Shown here one piece after another: positions 43,430 to 54,169 of a stretch of DNA of 64,000 nt (positions are counted from its first letter, which is position 1; every line of letters starts with the position of its first letter). The notes under the pieces are model-generated. The model was given only the letters and a program-made list of their open reading frames with translations. It was not told where the DNA came from and did not search any database. Source of the stretch: Humibacillus xanthopallidus (GTDB lineage: Bacteria > Actinomycetota > Actinomycetes > Actinomycetales > Dermatophilaceae); the NCBI RefSeq assembly GCF_006716675.1, contig NZ_VFPM01000003.1, forward strand, positions 620,001 to 684,000, in the 5' to 3' direction. Both the position numbers and the translations under genes were made by a program.

Positions 43430-44203
43430 TCAGCGCACGACGACCCCGGCCGCGCGCAGTGCGTCCTTGACCTGGCCGACGGTGAGCTCGCCGAAGTGGA
43501 AGACGCTCGCCGCGAGCACGGCGTCGGCACCGGCCTCGACGGCCGGGGCGAAGTGCTCCACCCGCCCGGCGCCGCCGCTGGCGATGACCGGCACCGACAC
43601 GGCCGCGCGCACCCGGCGGATGAGCTCGAGGTCGAAGCCGTCCTTGGTGCCGTCGGCGTCCATCGAGTTGAGCAGGATCTCGCCGGCGCCGAGGTCGGCG
43701 GCCCGGGCGCACCACTCGATCGCGTCGAGGTCGACCGGCGTACGCCCGCCGTGGGTGGTCATGACGAAGTCGTCCGTCGGCCTGCCGTCGTCGCCCAGGC
43801 GGCGCCGCACGTCGGCCGACAGGACGAGCACCTGCGCGCCGAAGCGCTCGGCGATCTCGGCGATGAGCTCGGGGCGGGCAATGGCGGCGGTGTTGACCCC
43901 GACCTTGTCGGCGCCTGCACGCAGGAGACGGTCGACGTCGTCGACCGTGCGCACTCCCCCGCCGACGGTGAGCGGGATGAAGACCTGCTCGGCCGTGCGC
44001 CGCACGACGTCGTAGGTCGTCTCACGGTTGCCGCTGCTCGCGGTGACGTCGAGGAAGGTCAGCTCGTCGACGCCCTGTGCGTCGTAGACCTTGGCGAGCT
44101 CGACGGGGTCGCCGGCGTCACGGAGGTTCTCGAAGTTGACGCCCTTGACGACACGCCCGGCGTCGACGTCGAGACAGGCGATGACGCGCGTGGCAACCGG
44201 CAT
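43430..44203 (-). CDS. hisF: Imidazole glycerol phosphate synthase subunit HisF
   Basis: 257 residues, complete barrel. ATRVIACLDVDAGRVVKGVNF carries the catalytic Asp; LTVGGGVRT and VIASGGAGRVEHF are the phosphate loops, and DADGTKDGFDLEL the second catalytic Asp region. Works with HisH, which is not in the window. ATG 44203 follows TAGATT by six bases. It stands alone, with unrelated neighbours. Confidence 0.97.
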   Translation of the reverse strand: MPVATRVIACLDVDAGRVVKGVNFENLRDAGDPVELAKVYDAQGVDELTFLDVTASSGNRETTYDVVRRTAEQVFIPLTVGGGVRTVDDVDRLLRAGADKVGVNTAAIARPELIAEIAERFGAQVLVLSADVRRRLGDDGRPTDDFVMTTHGGRTPVDLDAIEWCARAADLGAGEILLNSMDADGTKDGFDLELIRRVRAAVSVPVIASGGAGRVEHFAPAVEAGADAVLAASVFHFGELTVGQVKDALRAAGVVVR

Positions 44204-44209
44204 GGACCA

Positions 44210-44215
44210 AATCTA
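44210..44215 (-). promoter_or_regulatory. -10 box TAGATT of hisF
   Basis: TAGATT, six bases (TGGTCC), ATG; leaderless layout. TAGATT is the best match to the TAGAAT-type consensus in the set. Confidence 0.55.
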
Positions 44216-44243
44216 GGGCAGCGGCCGGGAGCAGCCGCACGGG

Positions 44244-44249
44244 TAGGGT
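44244..44249 (+). promoter_or_regulatory. -10 box TAGGGT of the kinase-like gene
   Basis: TAGGGT, seven bases, ATG at 44257. The gap to divergent hisF (53 bases) holds both promoters. Confidence 0.5.
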
Positions 44250-44256
44250 CGCCGCC

Positions 44257-44844
44257 ATGTGGCACCAGCTCACCGACCCCGCTCGCCGGTCCGACGTGGA
44301 GGCGGTCGTAGCGCTGGCTGCCGTGGCCGAGCCTCGTTGTGGCGCAACGGTGGTCGTCGCGATCGACGGGCCGAGCGGCTCCGGCAAGACGACCCTCGCC
44401 AAGGGCGTCGCCGACGCCCTCCAGGCTCTCGGCACCGTCGAGGTGGTGCACATGGACCTCATCTTCCCGGGCTGGGACGGGCTCGCCGAGGCGCCCGGGC
44501 TGCTCACCACGCAGGTGCTGGAGCCGATCGCGCACGGGCGCCCGGCGGCATACCGGCTGTGGAGCTGGGTGCGTGACGAGTGGCAGGGCACGCGGGCCGT
44601 GGAGCCGTCGCGCTTCCTCGTCGTCGAGGGCTGCGGGTGCAGCGTCGAGCCCGCCGGGGCGTATGCGGCCGTGCGGGTCTTCGTCGAGGCCGACCGAGCG
44701 CTGCGCATGGAGCGCGGCATCGCCCGTGACGGGGAGGCCTACCGGCCCAACTGGCAGCGCTGGGCCGCGCAGGAGGCGCAGCTCTACGCCGCCGACGGCA
44801 CGAGGGAGCGTGCCGACCTCGTCGTCGACACCTCTAGTCTCTGA
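44257..44844 (+). CDS. P-loop nucleoside/uridine kinase-like protein
   Basis: 195 residues. Walker A GPSGSGKTTLAKG (about residues 38-50), then VHMDLIFPGWDG with the acidic residue that follows in uridine-kinase-like folds, and VVEGCGC. LRMERGIARDGEAYRPNW resembles the lid region. The actual phosphate acceptor is not clear. It is followed after 3 bases by an MFS gene that has its own promoter-like hexamer inside the 3' end of this gene. Confidence 0.75.
   Translation: MWHQLTDPARRSDVEAVVALAAVAEPRCGATVVVAIDGPSGSGKTTLAKGVADALQALGTVEVVHMDLIFPGWDGLAEAPGLLTTQVLEPIAHGRPAAYRLWSWVRDEWQGTRAVEPSRFLVVEGCGCSVEPAGAYAAVRVFVEADRALRMERGIARDGEAYRPNWQRWAAQEAQLYAADGTRERADLVVDTSSL
44835..44840 (+). promoter_or_regulatory. 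-10 box TAGTCT of the CynX-type MFS gene
   Basis: TAGTCT, seven bases, GTG at 44848. It overlaps the last codons of the kinase-like gene. Confidence 0.45.
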
Positions 44845-44847
44845 AGG

Positions 44848-46083
44848 GTGTCCCGACCCGCCCCGTCCCACGAAGAGCGGTCCGAGGCGACGGCGACCGC
44901 GCCGCGTCTGCGGCCCCTGCCTCCGGTCTGGGTCATGGCCCTCGCGCTGCTCGCGGTCGCGGCCAATCTCCGCACGGCCATCACGAGCGTGCCCCCACTG
45001 CTCGACGTGATCTCGGCCGACCTCGGTCTCAGCCACGCCGCCGCCGGTGCCCTGACGATGCTTCCGGTGCTCTGCATGGGCGTCTTCGCGCCGGTCGCGA
45101 GCGTCGTCGCCCACCGTCTCGGCGCCGTTGCCGCGGTGCTCGGCGCGATCCTCGCCATCCTCGCCGGCACGGCGAGCCGGTTCGCCGCGGACTCGTGGCC
45201 GATCCTCTACCTCGGCACGGCGCTCGCCGGCATCGGCATCGCCCTCGCCGGCACGCTGCTTCCCCGCCTCGTCAAGACCTTCTTCCCGCCGGAGCGGGCC
45301 GGGCTCATCACGGGCCTCTACATGCTCGCGATGATGGGCGGCGCGGCCCTCAGCTCGGCCCTGTCGGTGCCGCTGGCCGACCGGCTCGGCTCGTGGCAGG
45401 CCTCGCTCGGCTCGTGGTCGGTGCTCGCGCTCGTGGGTGCCCTCGCCTGGGCGCCCTTCACGCGTCGGGCCAACCCCCACCACACCCCGGGCGAAGCCGG
45501 ACGGGGTCGGCTGCCGTGGCGCCACCCCACCGCGTGGCTCGTCGCCGCCTACCTCGCCCTGCAGTCCTGGGCCTTCTACTCGTCCGTGACGTGGCTGGCG
45601 CCCACGTACGTCGAGCAGGGCTGGCCACCGGCGTCGGCGGGCTACCTCGCCGCCGTCTTCAGCGGCACGCAGATCGTCTCAGGGCTGCTCGGCCCCGTGC
45701 TCAGCGACCGCACTGCCGACCTGCGCCGGCTGCTGCTGCCGGTCGCCGCGCTGGGCACGCTCGGGTGCATCGGCATCTGGCTCGCACCCCTCGCGGCTCC
45801 GTGGCTGTGGGCCGCGGTGGTCGGGCTCGGGCAGGGCGCGGCGTTCTCGCTCGGTCTCGTGCTTCTCGTGCGGTATTCCGCGACGCCCGAGGCGAGCGGT
45901 CGCCTCACCGGTATGGCGTTCTTCGCCTCCTACAGCATCGCCTCGATCGGGCCCGTGGCGATGGGACTCGTCCGTGACGTCACCGGCGGCCTCAGCCTCG
46001 TCTGGGCCGTGCTCGCCGCCGTCGGCATCCTGCAGGCACTCGTCGCCCTGCGCCTGCGACCGGGCCTGCGCCGCATCGAGTAG
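44848..46083 (+). CDS. CynX/NimT-family MFS transporter
   Basis: 411 residues, twelve membrane segments. The first helix motif ANLRTAITSVPPLL is characteristic of the CynX/NimT (cyanate/nitroimidazole) branch, and RAGLITGLYMLAMMGGAALSSALSVPLAD is also conserved there. Substrate unknown. GTG 44848 follows the kinase-like stop by three bases. It faces the UvrA-like gene 12 bases away. Confidence 0.85.
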   Translation: MSRPAPSHEERSEATATAPRLRPLPPVWVMALALLAVAANLRTAITSVPPLLDVISADLGLSHAAAGALTMLPVLCMGVFAPVASVVAHRLGAVAAVLGAILAILAGTASRFAADSWPILYLGTALAGIGIALAGTLLPRLVKTFFPPERAGLITGLYMLAMMGGAALSSALSVPLADRLGSWQASLGSWSVLALVGALAWAPFTRRANPHHTPGEAGRGRLPWRHPTAWLVAAYLALQSWAFYSSVTWLAPTYVEQGWPPASAGYLAAVFSGTQIVSGLLGPVLSDRTADLRRLLLPVAALGTLGCIGIWLAPLAAPWLWAAVVGLGQGAAFSLGLVLLVRYSATPEASGRLTGMAFFASYSIASIGPVAMGLVRDVTGGLSLVWAVLAAVGILQALVALRLRPGLRRIE

Positions 46084-46095
46084 GGCGCGGTCCGC

Positions 46096-48477
<2,382 letters not shown>

Positions 48478-48527
48478 CAGGTCTCCGTCCCCTCGGCGTG
48501 GTGCGCGACCCCACGGTACGGGCTGGG

Positions 48528-49091
48528 TCAACCCCAGTAGTCGTCGAGCGCCTCGCCGCCGTCGTCGCCGGTCGGGGTGCGACGCTCGGTCACGCTGAGG
48601 CGGCCACGGTAGAAGAGCATCGGCCGGCCCAGCTCGCCGTCCTCGAGCTCGGCGACCCGGCCGATGACGACGTCGTGGTCGCCGGCGACGTGCACCTGCT
48701 CGACGGCGCAGTGGATCCGCATGAGCACCCCGGGCAGCCCCGGGCCCCCGGCGCCTGCCGGCAGCCAGTCGAGCCCCTCGAAGCGTCGCCCGGCCCTCGA
48801 CCCGAAGCGTTCGATGAGGTCTCGCTGCGCGTGGCCGAGCACGTTGACCGTGAAGCGGCCCTGCTCGCGCATGAGCGGCCAGGACCGTCCGCGGTGGTCG
48901 GCACAGAAGAGGACGAGCGGGGGGTCGAGCGAGACCGAGGCAAAGGACTGGCAGGCGAAGCCGACCGGATCGCCCTGTGCCGTCAGCCCGGTCACGACGG
49001 TGACCCCCGTGGCGAAGTGCCCGAGCGCGTGGCGCATGCGCTCGGGCGTGGGGTCGCCGCCGCGCAGCTCGCCGCCCTGGCCGTCGCTCAC
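48528..49091 (-). CDS. Flavin reductase family protein (FMN-binding split barrel)
   Basis: 187 residues. MRHALGHFATGVTVVTGLTAQGDPVGFACQSFASVSLDPPLVLFC is the classical start of the flavin reductase domain that supplies reduced FMN/FAD to monooxygenases. GDHDVVIGRVAELEDGE is the C-terminal motif. No oxygenase partner is adjacent. GTG 49091 overlaps the stop of the PH-domain gene. Confidence 0.88.
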   Translation of the reverse strand: MSDGQGGELRGGDPTPERMRHALGHFATGVTVVTGLTAQGDPVGFACQSFASVSLDPPLVLFCADHRGRSWPLMREQGRFTVNVLGHAQRDLIERFGSRAGRRFEGLDWLPAGAGGPGLPGVLMRIHCAVEQVHVAGDHDVVIGRVAELEDGELGRPMLFYRGRLSVTERRTPTGDDGGEALDDYWG

Positions 49092-49615
49092 GAGCCCTCG
49101 CCGCCTGCGCGCTGCGGCCCGTCGCCGTCGCGGTGGCGCGACTCGCCGAAGGCCTGGACGAGCGCGGCCAGGCGCGATGCCTCGCGCCCCGACACCTCGC
49201 CGTCGGCCTTCTGGATGGCCATGACGGCCAGGGTGTCACCGTCGTCGAGGTCGAGCGTCACCCACGGCTCGCCACCGCCGAACTGCACCCCGACGACCTC
49301 GGGCCACGTCAGGGTGCGGGTGAGGACGAGGTTGCGCACGATGAGCCCCTCCCGCGAGGGCACGGCGGAGATCGACGCGTAGCGCCAGGCCACGACCGCG
49401 ATGACGACGCCCAGGGCGAAGAACATGAGGCGGTCGATGATGCTCCAGTGGCCGAGGGTCTCGACGGGCATGAGCACGGCGAGACCGCCGAAGACGATGA
49501 GTGCGGTCCACGCGACGCCGAGCGCCACGGCGCGACCCCGTCGCGACCGGAAGGTGGCGAAGGCGTCAGGCGCCGGGTCGGCGTCGCGGCTGCTCGGGCC
49601 GGTCGGGCTGCTCAC
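49088..49615 (-). CDS. PH-domain-like membrane protein
   Basis: 175 residues. Two hydrophobic segments (about residues 30-75) are followed by a bacterial PH-like beta domain: ISAVPSREGLIVRNLVLTRTLTWPEVVGVQF. M. tuberculosis has a PH-domain-like protein (Rv1417) next to ribH, and here the gene is four bases after hisG in the same neighbourhood. Function unknown. The C-terminal tail is Gly/Asp-rich. Confidence 0.75.
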   Translation of the reverse strand: MSSPTGPSSRDADPAPDAFATFRSRRGRAVALGVAWTALIVFGGLAVLMPVETLGHWSIIDRLMFFALGVVIAVVAWRYASISAVPSREGLIVRNLVLTRTLTWPEVVGVQFGGGEPWVTLDLDDGDTLAVMAIQKADGEVSGREASRLAALVQAFGESRHRDGDGPQRAGGEGS

Positions 49616-49619
49616 GGCG

Positions 49620-50465
49620 TCACAGGCGGCAGGCCGCGATGTCGGTGACGAGGATGGCTCGGGCCCCGAGGTCGTAGAGCTCGTCCATGAGCCGGTTGCG
49701 CCCGATCCGCGGCACCATGGCGCGCACGGCGACCCACGCCTCGTCCTGCATCGGCGACACGGTGGGCGACTCGAGGCCCGGCGTCAGCTCGGTCGCCTTG
49801 TCGACGAGCTCCTTGGGGCAGTCGTAGTCGAGCATGACGTAGGTCCGGGCGGTGATGACGCCGGCGATGCGCCGCTCCAGCACCGAGACGGCCTGCTCCT
49901 CCCCCGGCCGGTCACCGCGGATGAGCACGGCCTCCGACTGCAGGATCGGCTCACCGAAGACCGCGAGCCCCTGGCTGCGCAGCGTGGCCCCCGTCTCGAC
50001 GACGTCGGCGATGACGTCGGCCACCCCCAGCGTGATGGCGGTCTCGACCGCCCCGTCGAGACGCACGACCTCACCGCTCAGCCCGCGGGATGCGAGGTCG
50101 GCGCGCACGAGGCCGGGGTAGCTCGTCGCCACCCGCTTGCCGTCGATGTCCTCGACCGTGGCCACCTGACCGGGGCGGGCGGCATACCGGAAGGTCGAGC
50201 CGCCGAAACCGAGCGACATCACCTCGACGGCGCTGGAGCCGGAGTCGAGCAGCAGGTCGCGTCCGGTGACGCCGGCGTCGACGGTGCCGGAGCCGACGTA
50301 GACGGCGATGTCGCGCGGGCGCAGGTAGAAGAACTCGACGTCGTTCTCGACGTCGCTGACGACGAGCTCCTTGGTGTCGCGACGCACGCGGTAGCCCGCC
50401 TCGCGGAGCATCTCGACCGTCGCGTCGGACAGGGAGCCCTTGTTGGGCACGGCAATTCGCAGCAT
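49620..50465 (-). CDS. hisG: ATP phosphoribosyltransferase (long form)
   Basis: 281 residues, which includes the C-terminal regulatory domain of HisG(L). MLRIAVPNKGSLSDATVEMLREAGY at the start, VGSGTVDAGVTGRDLLLDS for PRPP binding and MLDYDCPKELVDKATELTPGLESPTV for the histidine-binding domain. First, feedback-controlled step of histidine synthesis. ATG 50465 is 34 bases after hisE; GAGGA lies about eleven bases upstream. Confidence 0.96.
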   Translation of the reverse strand: MLRIAVPNKGSLSDATVEMLREAGYRVRRDTKELVVSDVENDVEFFYLRPRDIAVYVGSGTVDAGVTGRDLLLDSGSSAVEVMSLGFGGSTFRYAARPGQVATVEDIDGKRVATSYPGLVRADLASRGLSGEVVRLDGAVETAITLGVADVIADVVETGATLRSQGLAVFGEPILQSEAVLIRGDRPGEEQAVSVLERRIAGVITARTYVMLDYDCPKELVDKATELTPGLESPTVSPMQDEAWVAVRAMVPRIGRNRLMDELYDLGARAILVTDIAACRL

Positions 50466-50499
50466 GGGGATGGGGTCCTCTGGGGGTCTTACTGGGGTC

Positions 50500-50763
50500 C
50501 TACAGGTGGGCGTAGACGTCGTCGAGCGAGATGCCCTTGGCGAGCATGAGGACCTGCAGATGGTAGAGCAGCTGGCTGATCTCCTCGGCCGCCTCGGCGT
50601 TGGACTCGTACTCCGCGGCCATCCAGACCTCGGCCGCCTCCTCGACGATCTTCTTGCCGATGGCGTGGACGCCGGCGTCGAGCTGCGCGACGGTGCCCGA
50701 GCCCTCGGGTCGGGTCGTGGCCTTCTCGGCCAGCTCGGCATACAGCTGCTCAAAGCTCTTCAC
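50500..50763 (-). CDS. hisE: Phosphoribosyl-ATP pyrophosphatase
   Basis: 87 residues, MazG-like all-alpha fold. SFEQLYAELAEKATTRPEGSGTV and KKIVEEAAEVWMAAEYES carry the Glu residues that bind Mg. Second step of histidine synthesis. GTG 50763 is preceded by TAGGCT with eight bases between; a GTG two codons earlier lies only two bases from the hexamer and is less likely. Confidence 0.95.
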   Translation of the reverse strand: MKSFEQLYAELAEKATTRPEGSGTVAQLDAGVHAIGKKIVEEAAEVWMAAEYESNAEAAEEISQLLYHLQVLMLAKGISLDDVYAHL

Positions 50764-50771
50764 GGTCACCC

Positions 50772-50777
50772 AGCCTA
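50772..50777 (-). promoter_or_regulatory. -10 box TAGGCT of hisE-hisG
   Basis: TAGGCT, eight bases, GTG. Slightly longer spacing than the others; it would give a leader of one or two bases. Confidence 0.5.
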
Positions 50778-50807
50778 CGGGGGCAGCCGACGTGGTCCGT
50801 ATGCCGC

Positions 50808-51278
50808 TCACGTCGTGGCGGTGTCGCGGAGCGCGACCACGGTCGCCACCGCAGCCGTGGCGGCCCCGTGCCCCTTGTCCTCGGCGGACCCGGGCAGCCC
50901 GGCGCGATCGAGGGCCTGGGCCTCGTCGTCGCAGGTGAGCACGCCGAAGCCGATCGGCACCCGGGTGCGGACGGCGACCTCGGTGATGCCGACGGTCGCA
51001 GCCTGGCACACGTAGTCGAAGTGGGGGGTGCCGCCGCGGATGACGACCCCGAGCGCGACCAGGGCGTCGAAGCGGTCGGCGAGTGCCGCGCACGCGACCG
51101 GCAGCTCGAAGGTGCCCGGCACCCGGACGACCTCGACGTCGGTGACGCCGGCCTCCGCGAGTCCGCGGAGCGAGCCGTCGAGCAGGCCACCCATGACCCG
51201 GTCGTGCCAGCTCGCGGCCACGACCGCGACGCGCAGCCCGCTGCCGTCGGTGGCGATGGTGGGGGCGCCGTCCTTCAT
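50808..51278 (-). CDS. ribH: 6,7-dimethyl-8-ribityllumazine synthase
   Basis: 156 residues. RVAVVAASWHDRVMGGLLDGSLRGL, RVPGTFELPVA and the catalytic His in VIRGGTPHFDYVCQAA are conserved. GVLTCDDEAQALDRAG completes the phosphate-binding part. It condenses dihydroxybutanone phosphate with the pyrimidine intermediate. ATG 51278 overlaps the ribBA stop and has AAGGAG five bases upstream. Last gene of the riboflavin operon. Confidence 0.97.
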   Translation of the reverse strand: MKDGAPTIATDGSGLRVAVVAASWHDRVMGGLLDGSLRGLAEAGVTDVEVVRVPGTFELPVACAALADRFDALVALGVVIRGGTPHFDYVCQAATVGITEVAVRTRVPIGFGVLTCDDEAQALDRAGLPGSAEDKGHGAATAAVATVVALRDTATT

Positions 51279-52525
51279 GCTGTCTCCTTGCTGCTGCCGT
51301 GGTGCTCTCGGGGCGTGGCCGGGATGTCGTGGCCGAGCCGGTCGCGCTTGGTGATGAGGTAGCCCGCGTTGTCCTCGCCCATCGGGCCGTGGAGCCGCTC
51401 GACGGCCACGACGTCGACACCGAAGTGGCGCAGGGCGCTCACCTTGAGGGGGTTGTTGGTGAGCAGCACGACGTGCTCGGCCCCGAGGTCGTGCAGGATC
51501 GCGGCGCCGGCCGCGTAGTCGCGCGCGTCGACGGGCAGGCCGAGCGCGGTCTGGGCGTCGACCGTGTCGGCGCCCGCGTCCTGCTCGGCGTAGGCACGCA
51601 GCTTGTCGACGAGGCCGACGCCTCGACCCTCGTGGCCGCCGAGGTAGACGACGACCCCGCCCTCGCGGCCGACCCGTGCCATCGCCGCCTGCAGCTGCGG
51701 GCCGCAGTCGCACCGCAGTGAGCCGAAGGCATCGCCCGTCAGGCACTCGCTGTGCAGGCGGGTCAGCACCGGGCCGGGGCGTCCCAGCGCCTGCAGCCCG
51801 CGAGGGCTGACGAGTGCGACGTGCTCGTCGCCCGTGAGGGTGTCGCGGTAGCCATGGGCGGTGAACGTGCCGTGGACCGTGGGGATGCGTGTCGTCGCGA
51901 GCCGCTCGACACGGTCGAAGCGCTGGCGCCAGGCGATCAGCGCCTCGATCGTGATGACCGGCAGGCCGGCCTCGGCGCCGAGGGCGAGCACGGCGTCGTA
52001 GCGCATCATCGTGCCGTCGTCGTGCACGAGCTCGCCGATGACTCCGACGGGGGCGAGACCCGCGAGACGCGTGAGGTCGGCGGCGGCCTCCGTGTGCCCC
52101 GGGCGGGTCAGGACGCCACCCGGCCTGGCCCGCAGGGGCAGCACGTGGCCGGGACGCACGAGGTCGGTGGGCACCGAGGCGGGGTCGGCGAGCACCTGCA
52201 CGGTGCGCAGCCGGTCGGCAGCGCTGATGCCGGTCGTGACGCCACGAGCCGCGTCGACCGACACCGTGTAGGCCGTGCGCAGGGGGTCGCGGTTGTCGGT
52301 GACCATGAGCGGCAGCTCGAGCCGGTCGGCGACCTCGGCCGGCATCGGCGCACAGAGGTAGCCCGACGAGTGCCGCACGGTCCACGCCATCCACTCCTCG
52401 GTGGCGGTCTCGGCGGCGAGCACGAGGTCACCCTCGTTCTCGCGCCCCTCGTCGTCGAGCACGAGGACGGGGCGACCCTGGCGCAGCGCCTCGAGGGCCT
52501 GCTCGACGGTGGCCAGGCCGCTCAT
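51275..52525 (-). CDS. ribBA: Bifunctional DHBP synthase / GTP cyclohydrolase II
   Basis: 416 residues. The N-terminal RibB domain (about 1-205) has LVLDDEGRENEGDLVLAAE and RPGHTEAAADLTRLAGL. The C-terminal RibA domain shows the zinc site HSECLTGDAFGSLRCDCGPQ and GHEGRGVGLVDKLRAYAEQD. It makes both precursors for lumazine. ATG 52525 overlaps the ribE stop (ATGA). Confidence 0.97.
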   Translation of the reverse strand: MSGLATVEQALEALRQGRPVLVLDDEGRENEGDLVLAAETATEEWMAWTVRHSSGYLCAPMPAEVADRLELPLMVTDNRDPLRTAYTVSVDAARGVTTGISAADRLRTVQVLADPASVPTDLVRPGHVLPLRARPGGVLTRPGHTEAAADLTRLAGLAPVGVIGELVHDDGTMMRYDAVLALGAEAGLPVITIEALIAWRQRFDRVERLATTRIPTVHGTFTAHGYRDTLTGDEHVALVSPRGLQALGRPGPVLTRLHSECLTGDAFGSLRCDCGPQLQAAMARVGREGGVVVYLGGHEGRGVGLVDKLRAYAEQDAGADTVDAQTALGLPVDARDYAAGAAILHDLGAEHVVLLTNNPLKVSALRHFGVDVVAVERLHGPMGEDNAGYLITKRDRLGHDIPATPREHHGSSKETA

Positions 52526-53127
52526 CGTCCCGCCCCCGCCCGCGAGCCGAGGAGGCGCTCGACGTACTTCGCGATGACGTCGACCTCGAGGTTGACGACG
52601 TCGCCGACTCCCTTGTGGCCCAAGGTCGTGAGTGCCAGCGTGGTGGGGATCAGCGACACCGAGAAGCCGTCGTCCGAGATCGAGGCCACCGTGAGCGAGA
52701 CACCGTCGACGGTGATCGACCCCTTCTCCACGACGTATGCCGCGAGGCCGGGTGGGAGTGTGAGATCGACCGTCTCCCAGCGGTCCCCGGGCGTGCGGCG
52801 CGTGATCGTCGCCGTGCCGTCGACGTGGCCCTGCACGACGTGACCGCCGAAGCGACCATCGGCGGGCATGGCCCGCTCGAGGTTGACGCGGTCACCGGGT
52901 CGGAGCGCGCCGAGCGCGCTCCGGCTCAGGGTCTCGGCCATGACGTCGACGGCGAACTGCTCGCTGTCGTGCTCGGTCACGGTCAGGCAGACTCCGTTGA
53001 CCGCGATCGACGCACCGTGCACGGCGTCACTGACGACGAGCGGACCCCTGATGCGGAGCACGGCTGAGTCCGCGCCGTGCTCGACGGCCTCGACGGTGCC
53101 GAGCTCCTCGACGATTCCGGTGAACAT
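52522..53127 (-). CDS. ribE: Riboflavin synthase alpha chain
   Basis: 201 residues, two lumazine-binding halves: MFTGIVEELGTVEAVEHG with IAVNGVCLTVTEHD, and FGGHVVQGHVDGTATI with ITVDGVSLTVASI. It dismutates two lumazines to riboflavin. ATG 53127 lies seven bases after the ribD stop; the AGGAGAAG at the end of ribD serves as ribosome site. Confidence 0.97.
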   Translation of the reverse strand: MFTGIVEELGTVEAVEHGADSAVLRIRGPLVVSDAVHGASIAVNGVCLTVTEHDSEQFAVDVMAETLSRSALGALRPGDRVNLERAMPADGRFGGHVVQGHVDGTATITRRTPGDRWETVDLTLPPGLAAYVVEKGSITVDGVSLTVASISDDGFSVSLIPTTLALTTLGHKGVGDVVNLEVDVIAKYVERLLGSRAGAGR

Positions 53128-53134
53128 CGTGTCA

Positions 53135-54166
53135 TCACTTCTCCTCTTCGGTGGGGTCACTCGGCCGGGCGTGCACGCGGACGTCGCCGCCGATGACCTC
53201 GACGTCGACGACCTCGAGCCGCCGGACGTCCGTGATGGTGGTGATGCCGAGGTCGTCGACGGCCGCGCGGCCCGACCCGAGCAGTGCCGGGGCGAGGTAG
53301 GCGTAGACGTCGTCGACGAGGCCAGCGGTGATGAAGGTCGCCGCCAGCGTCGGGCCGCCCTCGAGCCACACGTCGCGGACTCCCCTGTCCCACAGCTCCT
53401 TGAGAGCGATCTCGGGATCACGGGTGCGCAGGTGGAGCACCTCACCGGGCGCGTCGTGCACCTGCGCGGACTCGGGCACGTCGCGAAGGCCCATGACGAC
53501 ACGGAGGGGCTGTCGCGGCGCGAGCCCGCCGTCCGGCATACGGGCCGTGAGCCGTGGGTCGTCGACGAGCACGGTGCCGGTGCCGACGAGCACCGCGTCA
53601 CGGGTGGCCCGCAGGGTGTGGGTGTCGGCGCGCGCGGCGTCGCCGGTGAGCCACTGGCTCGTCCCGTCGGAGGCGGCACTGCGGCCGTCGAGCGTGGCCG
53701 CGAACTTCCACGTCACGAGCGGGCGGCCGAGAGCCACGCCGCGCGCCCAGCGGGCGTTGAGCGCGGTGGCCTCGTCGGCGAGCACGCCGCCGATGACGTC
53801 GACCCCGGCTGCGTGCAGGCGCTCGGCCCCGCCGGTCGCGTCGGGGTTCGGGTCGGACTGGGCGAAGACGACGCGCGCCACCCCCGCCACGACGAGGGCG
53901 TCTGCGCACGGGCCGGTGCGACCCGTGTGCGCGCAGGGTTCGAGGGTCACGTAGGCAGTGGCCCCCCGGGCCCGCGAGCCGGCGGTGCGAAGTGCCACGA
54001 TCTCGGCGTGAGGGGTGCCGGCGCCGTGGTGGTGCCCCTCCGCGACGACCTCACCGTCGGGCGCGACGATGACGCACCCCACCCGGGGGTTGGGGTCCGG
54101 CCACGGCCCGGATGCGGCGAGGTGGAGGGCTCGTCGCATCCAGGTCGAGGCGGCCGTGTCACCCAC
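53135..54166 (-). CDS. ribD: Bifunctional diaminohydroxyphosphoribosylaminopyrimidine deaminase / reductase
   Basis: 343 residues. The deaminase domain (about 1-145) has the zinc motif HAEIVAL and PCAHTGRTGPCADAL. The reductase domain (about 146-343) has KFAATLDGRSAASDGTSQWLTG and WLEGGPTLAATFITAGLVDD. Two steps of riboflavin synthesis. GTG 54166 starts three bases after the ribM stop. Confidence 0.97.
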   Translation of the reverse strand: MGDTAASTWMRRALHLAASGPWPDPNPRVGCVIVAPDGEVVAEGHHHGAGTPHAEIVALRTAGSRARGATAYVTLEPCAHTGRTGPCADALVVAGVARVVFAQSDPNPDATGGAERLHAAGVDVIGGVLADEATALNARWARGVALGRPLVTWKFAATLDGRSAASDGTSQWLTGDAARADTHTLRATRDAVLVGTGTVLVDDPRLTARMPDGGLAPRQPLRVVMGLRDVPESAQVHDAPGEVLHLRTRDPEIALKELWDRGVRDVWLEGGPTLAATFITAGLVDDVYAYLAPALLGSGRAAVDDLGITTITDVRRLEVVDVEVIGGDVRVHARPSDPTEEEK

Positions 54167-54169
54167 GGG

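Noticed and set aside
48478..49239. Extension of the UvrA-like protein to 49239
   Set aside because: It runs through the flavin reductase and PH-domain genes; ATG 48477 has a good ribosome site.
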